This document shows positions 43,637 through 51,702 of a stretch of 64,000 nucleotides of DNA, one piece after another (positions within the stretch are counted from its first letter, which is position 1; each line of letters opens with the position of its first letter). The stretch is from contig CBDIBC010000004.1 of the NCBI GenBank assembly GCA_965276635.1, positions 310,001 to 374,000 of the forward strand, given 5' to 3'. The notes beneath the pieces were generated by a model that made no database searches, was not told the origin of the DNA, and saw only the letters and a program-made list of their open reading frames with translations. This stretch comes from CBDIBC01 sp965276635 (GTDB lineage: Bacteria; Actinomycetota; Acidimicrobiia; Acidimicrobiales; Palsa-688). A program made the translations under genes and the position numbers.

Positions 43637-44542
43637 TCAGGCTGCCAAGTTGCGAGATAGGTACTCGTCATGGACCTCTTGTGGAGTCCGGTAACCGAGA
43701 CCCGAATGCAACCTACGCCTATTATAGCGGAACTCGATGTACCGCACAATGTCTTTTCGGGCTTTCTCCCGGGTCGGGTACACGGTGCGGCTAACCCGCT
43801 CGTTCTTCAACGCAGCAAAGAACGACTCGGCCATCGCATTATCGTAACAAATGCCGGTCCGTCCGACCGACTGGCAGATATCGTAGCCAGCCAGATGCGT
43901 CGCGAACTCCTCGGACGTGTAATTGCTGCCGCGGTCAGAATGGAAGATCGCCCTCGGTGCTATGTCGTGGTCGGTGACCGCCATGTCGATCGCGGCGCAG
44001 ATGAGAGGAGTCTTGTAGTTGTCGCCGGTCGCCCACCCGATGACCGCCTTGTGGTGACAGTCGATGACCGTGGCCAGATACAGCCAGCCCTCCCAGGTGG
44101 GGATGTAGGTGATGTCACCAACCATCTTCGTTCCCGGGGCAGTGGCCGTGAAGTCCCGGGCCACAAGGTCAGGGATTGGGCCTGCCGGTCCGCTCTCGGT
44201 CAGGTTGTGACGCCACGGGCGGGGCTGACAGGCCACCAGGCCCAGCTCACGCATCAAGCCCCGGACGAGCTCAGGACTGGCGTGCTCGCCCCAACGGGCC
44301 AACTGAGCGTGGACCCGCCGGTACCCGTAGGTGCCGTCAGAGTCGACGAACGCCTTGGCGATCGCCGCGGCCAACACCTCCCGCCTGGCCGCGGTGGCCG
44401 ACAGGGGACGACCCCACCACTCGTAATACCCAGACTTCGACACCTGCAGCCATGAGCACATCTTCACGATCGTGTATTTCTTGGCCCCGCTGTCAGTGGT
44501 TGTCGCCTTCTCGCCGTCGATGAACTCGTAGCGAGCGATCAC
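43637..44542 (-). CDS. IS3-family transposase OrfB
   Basis: 301 residues with an rve-type DDE integrase core: D in MVGDITYIPTWEGWLYLATV, D in IFHSDRGSNYTSEEF and E in NAMAESFFAALKNER. N-terminal HTH_21-like part (YTIVKMCSWLQVSKSGYYEW). GTG 44542 overlaps the orfA stop (GTGA), so it may be made by coupling as well as by frameshift fusion. Looks intact. Confidence 0.93.
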   Translation of the reverse strand: MIARYEFIDGEKATTTDSGAKKYTIVKMCSWLQVSKSGYYEWWGRPLSATAARREVLAAAIAKAFVDSDGTYGYRRVHAQLARWGEHASPELVRGLMRELGLVACQPRPWRHNLTESGPAGPIPDLVARDFTATAPGTKMVGDITYIPTWEGWLYLATVIDCHHKAVIGWATGDNYKTPLICAAIDMAVTDHDIAPRAIFHSDRGSNYTSEEFATHLAGYDICQSVGRTGICYDNAMAESFFAALKNERVSRTVYPTREKARKDIVRYIEFRYNRRRLHSGLGYRTPQEVHDEYLSRNLAA

Positions 44543-44832
44543 CGATACTCCTGGGCGAAGAAGGCCGCGGCTTTTCCCAAGAACTCCGACTTCAACCGCA
44601 GTTCTCGCACCTCGACCTCCAACTCCCGTAAACGAGCCCGCTCCGGCATCGACAACGGCGGCTCCTCACCAGCGTGAGCCTTCCGGTAAGCGGCCACCCA
44701 ATTCCGCAGAGTCTGCTCGTTCACCGAAATCTCCCGAGCCACCTCAGGAACCGGCCGGGACTCGTCAATCACCATCTTCGACGCTTCTTCTTTGTATTCA
44801 AGAGAAAACGTTCTACGTTGCTTTGGCATCAA
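44539..44832 (-). CDS. IS3-family transposase OrfA
   Basis: 97 residues: helix-turn-helix (RRTFSLEYKEEASKMVI ... VNEQTLRNWVAAYRK) then a leucine-zipper-like helix (ARLRELEVEVRELRLKSEFL). Binds the IS ends as the DNA-recognition half of the transposase. Overlaps orfB by four bases. Confidence 0.93.
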   Translation of the reverse strand: MMPKQRRTFSLEYKEEASKMVIDESRPVPEVAREISVNEQTLRNWVAAYRKAHAGEEPPLSMPERARLRELEVEVRELRLKSEFLGKAAAFFAQEYR

Positions 44833-44893
44833 ACTGGCTCTCTTCCTAAAAACAAACCTTAGTGGGTCTGCTGTCCGGAAGGCTCAAGGCGTC

Positions 44894-45472
44894 TCACTGT
44901 CCCCCGGAGCGGTTCAGATCGCTCATCAGCTCCCGGTTGATCGTCCGGGCCGCGTCGAGTGTGGCTGTGGACTCGGCAAGGCCGGCTTCGAGCTCGGTGA
45001 GTCGGCGTCGTAGGGCATGGTTCTCGGTCTCGAGCTCGGTGGCCCGGTCTTCGAGCTGGCCGACCAATGGGTTGGCAAGCCGGCCCCGTGCGATGTCGGC
45101 CGCCTCACCGAGCTGGTGGGCCACGCGGTCGCGCAGCACGGCGACCTCCACCCCGAGCTGGCGGGCTTGTTCGCGGGAGTTGGCCAGGTCGGCGCGCAGG
45201 CTCTGCTCGGTGACGAGCGAGCGGGCGGGCAGGCGCCAGGCCCGATCGGCACCGGCTTGGCGTTGGCGGTCGCGGGCGTCGCTGATCCGGCCGGCGAGGT
45301 CGTGGTCGGCGTAGAGGAGCCACACTGACACCGCCGCCCGGCAGGCCACCGCCGGGAAGCTGATCGTCTCTCCGGTCTTGACCATGGCCTCGAGGGTCTC
45401 GGCCGCCCGGCGTCGTTTGTCGAGGCTGTCGCGGCGGCGAGCGCGGCGCAAAGCGTCGCTGTTGTCGGTCAT
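44894..45472 (-). CDS. TnpC-like coiled-coil protein (DUF6262 type)
   Basis: 192 residues, basic N-terminus (RRARRRDSLDKRRRAAETLE) followed by a winged-helix-like stretch (ETISFPAVACRAAVSVWLLYA) and a long coiled coil (VGQLEDRATELETENHALRR). Small accessory proteins of this kind are the third gene of Tn554-type transposons and affect orientation and frequency of transposition. Start overlaps the tnpB stop by four bases. The IS3-family copy begins 13 bases after its stop. Confidence 0.8.
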   Translation of the reverse strand: MTDNSDALRRARRRDSLDKRRRAAETLEAMVKTGETISFPAVACRAAVSVWLLYADHDLAGRISDARDRQRQAGADRAWRLPARSLVTEQSLRADLANSREQARQLGVEVAVLRDRVAHQLGEAADIARGRLANPLVGQLEDRATELETENHALRRRLTELEAGLAESTATLDAARTINRELMSDLNRSGGQ

Positions 45473-47976
45473 GGCCGTTGATCGCTTCGGCGTTGCCCGA
45501 ACGCGACCGGGACCGACTGGCGGGCTTTTCGCAGGATCACCGCGGCCTCCTCGACGGCGTGGCGCTGGTCGTCGGGGAGCTCGGCGAGAAGTTGTTGGTG
45601 GGTGCGGATATGGTCGATGACGACGTCGAGCTGGCGGGTGACGCCCTCGATGAGCCAGTCGGCGGCGCCGGTGGCGGTCATCGCCTCGCGTTCGCGTCGC
45701 AGGTCGTCTGCGTAGGTGCTGAGGTTAGGCAGGTAGGAAGGATCGGACTCGAAATGGGGGCAGCCGGTGCACTGGTAGCGGATCGGGCAGGCCTGGCCGC
45801 CGGCTCGTACGTTGGTCGGCTCGGAGCATTTGCCCATGGGGACGGCCACCCAGCTCAGCTGCTCGGCCAGCGCGGCGGATCTGGACCGGCCTCCTCCGGA
45901 GGGGCGTGTGGTGCCCCGGTTGTCGACGGTGTGGCGCGCCAGCAGGTCCATGGCGTCACGCTTCTTGGTTTCGCCGACACGGTAGTAGCCCATGGTGGTG
46001 TCAATGCTGCGATGGTCCATGAGGTCTCGCAGGACCGGGGCGGGAACTCCTTGATCGGCCAGGGTTTGGGCGTAGGAATGCCGGAATGCGTGGGGGTGGA
46101 TGGCGGAGCGGTCGAAGGGCACTGCCTGGCTTGGTGCACCGACGGGGCCGGCGTCGATGCTGGGGATGACAGTCACCCATTGTCGGATCCACTCGAAGAT
46201 CTGGTGGGGTCGTAGGTGGATGAGACCGTCGGTGTTCTGGTTGGGCCGAGGTAGCAACCACAGTCGGTCCCTCGCGATGGCGGGGAACCGGGTGGTCACC
46301 CAGGCCTGCTGGGCGCTGATGGCCTCCACCAGCTCGGAGTCCGACAGCGGCAAACGCCTGCTCATCCGGCCCGCCTTGTGATTGTCGTAGATCAACACCG
46401 GCCGGCCGTGCTCGTCCACGTCGAGGCACTCCAGACGCAGGCTGGCCACCTCGCCGGCGCGACGGCCGGTGCCTTTCAGCAGCCTGTAGATCAGCACTGC
46501 CATCTCGGCGGACTGATCGCCCAAGACGCCCGTGCCGTGCCGAGTCGTTCCCCGGAAGTAGCCCGGGACAGCCCGCAGCAGATCGAGGTGCGCGTCGAGG
46601 CAGGCCACGACGTGGTCGGGCAGGGCCCGGCCCACCTCGCTGTCGTGGGGTGTCGGACCGGTGTCGCCGCGGCGGAAGGCGAACGTCGAGCCCAAGGTGG
46701 GCAGCAAACTCATCTCTCGGGCTTCTCGGAGAACCAGGGTGCAGTCCCGGATGATGCTGGTGGCCCGCGAGGCGCTGTAGGGCTGGCCTCGACGGGTCCG
46801 CAGCGAAGCTTGCCGCACCAAGAAGCGGTCGATGTCGGCACGCCCGAGAGCTTCGGGATCATGGCCGCCGCCCGGTCCGCTTGCCAGCACCGAGGACAGG
46901 AGCACCACAGCGTGAACCCGATGCTGGAGGGTCGACTCGGAACGCACGCCCACAGCGGCGGTGGCCGCCCAAGCCTTGGTGGCCTCCCGCAGCCAGTCCT
47001 GGCGGATCCCCGTGAAGTCGATGTGGCCGCAGCGCCCGAACAGTCGCAGGTCCCAGATGTCAGCGTGGCGTTCGACCTCGGGGTCTGCGTAGGCCAGGCC
47101 GACCCGGTCGATGACGAAGGCGGCGAAGTGGGCGTAGGTGTCGTTGCCCTCGAAGCCGGCGAGCTTGAATTCGGTCACCGAAGCGGCATCGGTCGCTCGA
47201 AGCTGGTCGGCGAAGACCCGCATCTCGCCGTCCCTGGCACGTATGTGTCCGGCCGCTCGACGGTCGATGCCGTAGAGCAGTTCGAGGCGGACCAGTTCGG
47301 TCAGGCCCCGCAGGCTGAGCACCCGGGCCGTGGCCGGCTGGGGAGCGCGGGCCGCCCAATCCTCGAACCTCCGGCTCGCCGGACGTCCATGGCGCCGCCA
47401 GGAGCGGTAGTGGCCGTCGCAGAGGCATATCTCCTTGTAGGCGGCCTCCAAGAAGCACGAGGCGACCACGCACGACCCGAAACCGGGCAACGGGCTGGCG
47501 CCCGCCAGGAACTCAGCGAAGGTGGCGCCGGCTCGCTCTCTGTGTCCCCACGCGGCGGCATGGGCGTGACACAACCGGCGGCTGTCGGCGGGCGGACGAC
47601 TGCAGCGTCCGATGTCGTCGGCGACCAGGCAGGACTCCGGTGAGCAGCGCCGACGGATCCGTCGGGGCTCGCCGGTCGCCACCCACGCATCGATGCTCGA
47701 GGTATCCGACTCGCCCATCTCGAGCGCGTGGGAGCGACACAGCACGCCGGCGCCGTGTCGGTTGAGCGGGCAGTCGGCCACCACGCAGCCTTCCCGTCCG
47801 CTGATCCGCCCACCCGGGCGGGGGGTGAGCAGGAAGGTCTCGGGATCCCAGTCGCCATCAAAGTCGGCGTCAGCCACCAGCAACCGCATTCGTTCCAGCC
47901 GCCAGTCCGCTCCGACCGCCCGGATCTGGATCCGATCGCTGCGCTCCGCGGCGCTGCCCCCCGACCGTCGGCTCAT
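45469..47976 (-). CDS. large tyrosine recombinase, TnpB-like
   Basis: 835 residues. Phage-integrase catalytic domain in the C-terminal half: Arg in GTGRRAGEVASLRLE, His-x-x-Arg in IHPHAFRHSYAQTLADQ, and tyrosine in DTTMGYYRVGE. The N-terminal 250 residues carry three similar Cys/His clusters (CVVADCPLNRHGAGVLCRSH; CLVADDIGRC...LCHAH; CVVASCFLEAAYKEICLCDGH), probably zinc fingers. A further Cys cluster (ACPIRYQCTGCPHF) follows the catalytic domain. Much longer than a plain integrase, as in Tn554 TnpB. Four-base overlaps with both neighbours. Confidence 0.88.
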   Translation of the reverse strand: MSRRSGGSAAERSDRIQIRAVGADWRLERMRLLVADADFDGDWDPETFLLTPRPGGRISGREGCVVADCPLNRHGAGVLCRSHALEMGESDTSSIDAWVATGEPRRIRRRCSPESCLVADDIGRCSRPPADSRRLCHAHAAAWGHRERAGATFAEFLAGASPLPGFGSCVVASCFLEAAYKEICLCDGHYRSWRRHGRPASRRFEDWAARAPQPATARVLSLRGLTELVRLELLYGIDRRAAGHIRARDGEMRVFADQLRATDAASVTEFKLAGFEGNDTYAHFAAFVIDRVGLAYADPEVERHADIWDLRLFGRCGHIDFTGIRQDWLREATKAWAATAAVGVRSESTLQHRVHAVVLLSSVLASGPGGGHDPEALGRADIDRFLVRQASLRTRRGQPYSASRATSIIRDCTLVLREAREMSLLPTLGSTFAFRRGDTGPTPHDSEVGRALPDHVVACLDAHLDLLRAVPGYFRGTTRHGTGVLGDQSAEMAVLIYRLLKGTGRRAGEVASLRLECLDVDEHGRPVLIYDNHKAGRMSRRLPLSDSELVEAISAQQAWVTTRFPAIARDRLWLLPRPNQNTDGLIHLRPHQIFEWIRQWVTVIPSIDAGPVGAPSQAVPFDRSAIHPHAFRHSYAQTLADQGVPAPVLRDLMDHRSIDTTMGYYRVGETKKRDAMDLLARHTVDNRGTTRPSGGGRSRSAALAEQLSWVAVPMGKCSEPTNVRAGGQACPIRYQCTGCPHFESDPSYLPNLSTYADDLRREREAMTATGAADWLIEGVTRQLDVVIDHIRTHQQLLAELPDDQRHAVEEAAVILRKARQSVPVAFGQRRSDQRP

Positions 47977-49175
47977 TGCAGCGCCCCCCGGATCCGGGCG
48001 TGCCCGTCCACCGCGGCGCGCATGTCATCCCAGCGGGCATGCATGTAAACGTCGCTCGAGGCAACCGAGGCGTGCCCCAAGAGCTCCTTGACCAAAGCCG
48101 GGTCCTTGGTTGCCAGCGCCACCTCAGAAGCAAAACTGTGACGGCACATGTGAGGCCGAGCCCGGAAACCCACCTTGGCCGACAAACGCACGAAGAGCCG
48201 CTCGACAGTGTCGGGCCGCAACGCGCGTCCCAGCGGCGCCCGCCACAAGTTGACCAACAGGTAGTCGCTGCCGGCCGCCTCCGCCACCGCGTCTCGCTCG
48301 ACCCGCCAGGCGTTGTGTGACCACACCAGGTCTCGGGCCACCGGGACGACCCTCGGGTAGATCGACTTCGCCAGCGCCCCGTTCTCGTTGTCTTCCCGAC
48401 GCACGACGTGCAGGTGGGCACCAGCCACCTGGCAGCCGAGATGCACCGAGAAAGGCACGAGGTGCAGGTCCGACAGGCGCAGACCGCACAGCTCCGCCAC
48501 CCTCAGCCCGGTGGCGTAGAGCGCCTCGACGACGAAGCGGTCCCGGGCGTTGGCGCATGCCCTGACGAGAGCAGCGACCTCCTCGCCGCTCAAGGTCACC
48601 GCCGCCAGCCGCACCCCTCGCCGTCGCACCCGGCGCCGCTCGACCACCGGGTGCCCGGTGCGCTCTCCACGGTCCCAGCCGGCCGGCACGAAGCGCAGCT
48701 CCCGTCGAGTGCTCAACGCCTCGGCCACAACGGCGTCGGTGATCCCCCGCGACGCCAGGAACCGCACGAACTCCACCACCACGACCAAGATCCCATCCAC
48801 GGTGCCTGCCGATCGGGCCGGCCCGATCGCCACCACCGTCGGGTCGGGCGCCCGGCGCCTGTCACGCCCGGAGCGATGCTTGCGCGACGGGGTGCGCTCC
48901 AGCCAGCGAGCAAAAGCCGCCAGCTGCTCCACGCCTGGCGAGCCATCGTCTGCCCCGACCGCCGCCGCCCAGGTCAGCCACAGGGCCAGACGACCAGCGT
49001 AGGTGCGGGCGGTGCCCGCGGAGCGGCCCTCGCCGTCCACGAGCAGCCGCAGGTACTCACCGGCCCGGCGATGCTCCACGTAGCGGTCATCGACCACCGT
49101 CCATCCCTGCCGTCCGTCGATCGGTGACACCGTCTGCTGCGCCCAGAACTCCATGGGCTCGAACGTACGTTCCAC
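47973..49175 (-). CDS. tyrosine recombinase, TnpA-like
   Basis: 400 residues. SAM-like N-terminal core-binding domain (GTARTYAGRLALWLTWAAAV) then a catalytic domain with Arg in ATGLRVAELCGLRLSD, His-x-x-Arg in HMCRHSFASEV, His in LLGHASVASS and the nucleophile in DVYMHA. First gene of the tnpA-tnpB-tnpC set; its start lies about 80 bases from the right end of the element. Acts with TnpB on the element ends. Confidence 0.9.
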   Translation of the reverse strand: MERTFEPMEFWAQQTVSPIDGRQGWTVVDDRYVEHRRAGEYLRLLVDGEGRSAGTARTYAGRLALWLTWAAAVGADDGSPGVEQLAAFARWLERTPSRKHRSGRDRRRAPDPTVVAIGPARSAGTVDGILVVVVEFVRFLASRGITDAVVAEALSTRRELRFVPAGWDRGERTGHPVVERRRVRRRGVRLAAVTLSGEEVAALVRACANARDRFVVEALYATGLRVAELCGLRLSDLHLVPFSVHLGCQVAGAHLHVVRREDNENGALAKSIYPRVVPVARDLVWSHNAWRVERDAVAEAAGSDYLLVNLWRAPLGRALRPDTVERLFVRLSAKVGFRARPHMCRHSFASEVALATKDPALVKELLGHASVASSDVYMHARWDDMRAAVDGHARIRGALQ

Positions 49176-49253
49176 CTGTGACAGTCAGACCAAGAGAACC
49201 CACGCGCCACAAGCAGATCAGGCCCTAACTCCGGTGTGCCAAAGGCCCCCGAC

Positions 49254-49266
49254 GACTCCAATAGAA
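49254..49266 (-). repeat. right terminal inverted repeat of the Tn554-like element
   Basis: GACTCCAATAGAA on the plus strand, the reverse complement of 43442-43454. Confidence 0.75.
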
Positions 49267-50341
49267 CGAAGCGCCCGGAGGGCAGATGGTTCAATCCGAC
49301 TCCGTATTTGAGGTCGCGGATGGTGTTCTCGATCTCGGCGTGGCGGCGGTGATCGGCTTCGAGGTCGAGCATCTCGCCGGCGCGGTTGGTGATGAAGGCG
49401 TGGTAGGAGAACTCGGTGAACAACGCCAGTTGACTGCCGGGGGTGGGGCGCACCCGGCGCACGATCAGCCGGCAGGGTCGGCCCTTGGAACCGAAAGGCC
49501 GGTAGGTGGTCTCAGCCACCGCGGCGCCGTCGAGGAAGTACGGGATCGGCAGCCACGCCGCATCGTCGATGGCCGCGATGGCGGAGTGGATGGCGCCTTT
49601 GTGGAGCTTGGCGGTGATCGAGAAACGAACATTCGCGCTGACACAGGCGTCGACGACGTTGCGGCTGTAGAAGCCCGAGTCCGCCCGCAAAACCAGCGCC
49701 CCGGTGGCCCCGGCGGCACGCACCCGGTTGAACGTCTCGGTCAGAAACCCGGCCGCCCCCCGGCCCGCATGGGCGTTGCCGCCCCGCAGCCGGGCGTGCA
49801 CGACATCGCCAGTGCGCGCCATCACCGCGAACAGCGGGTGATAGCCGCGCACATGGTTGTAGGTGAACTTGGTCCCGCCCTGCTTGGCCAGCCCGTAGGT
49901 CTCGCAAATGCTCGAGTCCACATCAATGGTGACCGGGGCGTGGCGGGGGCCCGCGCCACCAGACCATGCCCGGCGCAACAGCTCGCCGGCCGCCTTGTCC
50001 AGCTGACGGCAATGACCCCAGGTGAAACTTCTCAAGAAGGTGCCGAGGGTCGAGGGGGCCAACACCGCATGTCCCAACACCGCCTGCGTGGCCCCCGCCC
50101 GCAGCACGTCGCAGTCATCGATCGAGTCGCCGCCGGCCAGCGCCGAGTGGATCACCGTCATCGCCTTATGCCCGACATTGGCCCGTCCCGGGGCGTCGCC
50201 CAAGTCGACGTTGGTCTCGAACAGCTCTCGCAGCCCCAAGTGCTGGGCCAGGGTGGCCGGGGCGATCAGACCGGCGTTGGCGACCAGCCGTCCGTCGTCG
50301 AAGGTCACGCCGATGCGGTCCAGGCTGTGCGATGATGGCAT
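49267..50341 (-). pseudogene. IS1380-family transposase, N-terminal piece
   Basis: 358 codons from ATG 50341 (MPSSHSLDRIGVTFDDG) to the Tn554-like insertion after HLPSGRF. DDE residues are present: D in TIDVDSSICETYGLAKQGG, D in VLRADSGFYSRNVVD and E in HAEIENTIRDLKYGVGL. With the piece at 43190-43435 it makes a full-length transposase of about 440 residues. The frame runs on into the inserted DNA, but that part is not IS1380 sequence. Confidence 0.88.
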
Positions 50342-50463
50342 CGAAAAGGTGCTCCCGACTCGACGGCTGAATGTGGCTTCGCAACCAACATTCTCCCAGG
50401 TCAGGGGCACCATTTCGCGGATACGCGACCCCCCAAACAGACCCGTCTACCGGTGGATTCGGG

Positions 50464-50468
50464 CTAAG
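50464..50468 (+). repeat. right target-site duplication CTAAG
   Basis: Matches 42987-42991 on the other side of the IS1380-family element. Confidence 0.8.
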
Positions 50469-50534
50469 CATGAATTGTGACGATGTGAGGCTAATTGATC
50501 CCTCGTAACGAGGGGGGCCCGGCTCCTCGGCTGC

Positions 50535-50649
50535 GGTGGCGTGACGCGGGAGAATTTCCGGAGCTGGCCCTGGCAGATCGGCGGCCCGTAAGCCAGTCGA
50601 CCGGATTGGAGGAAAGTGAGGCAAGTTCAAATCCGGCCCAGCGCCACCA
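50535..50649 (+). other. tRNA-like remnant
   Basis: GGTGGCG (50535-50541) pairs with CGCCACC (50642-50648), followed by A; a T-loop-like GTTCAAATCC lies near the 3' side and internal stems CCGGATT/AATCCGG and CTGGC/GCCAG are possible. The 3' flank CAGAACACGCAGG resembles the flank of tRNA-Leu (CAGAACATGCAGG). T and anticodon arms do not fold properly, so it is not a working tRNA; it may be a decayed tRNA or attachment site. Confidence 0.3.
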
Positions 50650-50702
50650 GAACACGCAGGAGGATTCAGGGTTGGCCGGCGGCTGCGGCGGTGGTGCCAC
50701 CT

Positions 50703-51119
50703 GCGGTCCGCCGGCGACACAGCGTGCACTTCGAGCGCTCCGATCAACTCCTCAACCGGCTCAAGGCCTCCGGGCTCGACAACTCCCACGACGCCGAGAT
50801 CCGCAAGCTCATCCGAGTGCACCTGCTCATCCTCGACGAGCTATGCCTCAGCGCCCTCGACGCCACCGACACCGCCGACCTGTATGAACTGGTGGTGGAA
50901 CGACACCGCCAAAGCGCCACCATCGTCACCTCGAACCGGGAGCCCGTTGAGTGGCTGGCTCTCATGGCCGACGGCCTCCTCGCCCAATCCGCCATCGACC
51001 GCCTCCAGTCCTCCGCCTACGAATTAGTCCTCGACGGCGACAGCTACCGCCGACGCCAGAAGCCCACCCCCGGCGCTCCTCCACAGCCCCCGCCCGTCCG
51101 CCGGCGTCGACGCGCTTGA
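50703..51119 (+). pseudogene. IstB-like ATPase fragment (IS21 family), 5' truncated
   Basis: About 138 residues matching the C-terminal half of IstB helper proteins: AVRRRHSVHFERSDQLLNRL, VHLLILDELCLSALDATDTA (Walker B), YELVVERHRQSATIVTSNRE, and LLAQSAIDRLQSSAYEL. The Walker A region and everything before it is missing, and no istA is nearby. The fragment starts about 50 bases after the tRNA-like remnant. The last 15 residues (Pro/Arg-rich) may be read past the natural end. Confidence 0.8.
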
Positions 51120-51702
51120 CCGCCGCCGCTTTCGGCCGCCATGATCCTCACGTCGACGCTGGAGGCGCCCCGGACCCGGTCCCATGCCACTAGCGGAGAG
51201 GTGGTCCCTTCACGCTGGCGGGCGACACCATCATGGAGCGGTAGCGTCGAGGGACCGGTGGAACCAGCCAGTGGTGCGTGGCGATGTAGCGCGGACCGGA
51301 CTGTGCGGCTCCCGTTCCTCCAGCGGTTGGCGTGACGGGCCCGGTCATGGGAGCGCAGCCGTTGCCATCGAGGGGTGCCAGCTCCGCGGTGCCGGGTCAT
51401 GACCGAACCCCATGCAGCGCCTCGGCGTCCCGGGATGCCCGGAAGCGGGAGACGGCATGACGGGCGGACGGCGCCGGAAAGGATGGTCGGCAGTATGCGT
51501 GCCGCCACGCCCACGAGTGCGGCCGCCGCGATGGGAGGTCACCGAAGGACGAGATCGGGGGGTCAACCCGGACAATTGGGGCGGCACCTCCTCGTTGGTG
51601 CCGTTCTCTTGTCACAAGAGTTCGATGTGCTGACGTGAAATAGTTATAGTGCCCGCCTGCACCAGCCGAGAGGGGCTGGTCCGACAGGGGGTTCATCGAA
51701 CG
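51120..51702. other. 583-bp spacer before the ABC importer operon
   Basis: No frame on either strand resembles a known protein. The left part is GC-rich and featureless. The right end becomes AT-rich (51605-51655) and holds the probable promoter of the importer genes. Confidence 0.55.
51621..51650 (+). promoter_or_regulatory. possible promoter of the branched-chain-type importer operon
   Basis: TTCGAT (51621-51626) and TATAGT (51645-51650) are 18 bases apart in a locally AT-rich stretch, about 50 bases before the GTG start of the binding-protein gene. Confidence 0.4.

Larger units (their letters stand above)
43613..44880 (-). mobile_element. IS3-family insertion sequence
   Basis: 1268 bp. 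Terminal inverted repeats TTCCGGACAGC (43613-43623) and GCTGTCCGGAA (44870-44880). Contains orfA and orfB overlapping by four bases. No clear target duplication is visible. It sits just beyond the 3' end of tnpC. Confidence 0.85.
43442..49266 (-). mobile_element. Tn554-like element (tnpA-tnpB-tnpC) inserted in the IS1380-family transposase gene
   Basis: About 5.8 kb. It carries three overlapping minus-strand genes (tyrosine recombinase, larger tyrosine recombinase, coiled-coil protein) in the tnpA-tnpB-tnpC order of the Tn554 family, and no passenger genes apart from the IS3-family copy. TTCTATTGGAGTC at the left end (43442-43454) is repeated in inverted orientation at the right end (49254-49266). 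Boundaries are uncertain by a few bases, since the host sequence does not rejoin perfectly. Confidence 0.75.
42992..50463 (-). mobile_element. IS1380-family element, ends intact, interior split by a Tn554-like insertion
   Basis: Left end CCCGAATCCACCG (42992-43004) is the reverse complement of the right end CGGTGGATTCGGG (50451-50463), and both are flanked by CTAAG. Without the inner insertion (about 43442-49266) the element is close to 1650 bp, normal for the family. Its single transposase gene, on the minus strand, is broken into N-terminal (49267-50341) and C-terminal (43190-43435) parts. Confidence 0.88.

Noticed and set aside
43332..43694. 120-residue plus-strand frame at the left end of the Tn554-like element
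   Set aside because: It crosses three junctions (IS1380 remnant, element end, IS3 end), so it is a chance chimera, not a gene.
50535..50649. Selenocysteine or other functional tRNA
   Set aside because: The ends pair, but no anticodon arm with a proper loop and no T stem can be drawn; length and arms do not fit tRNA-Sec.
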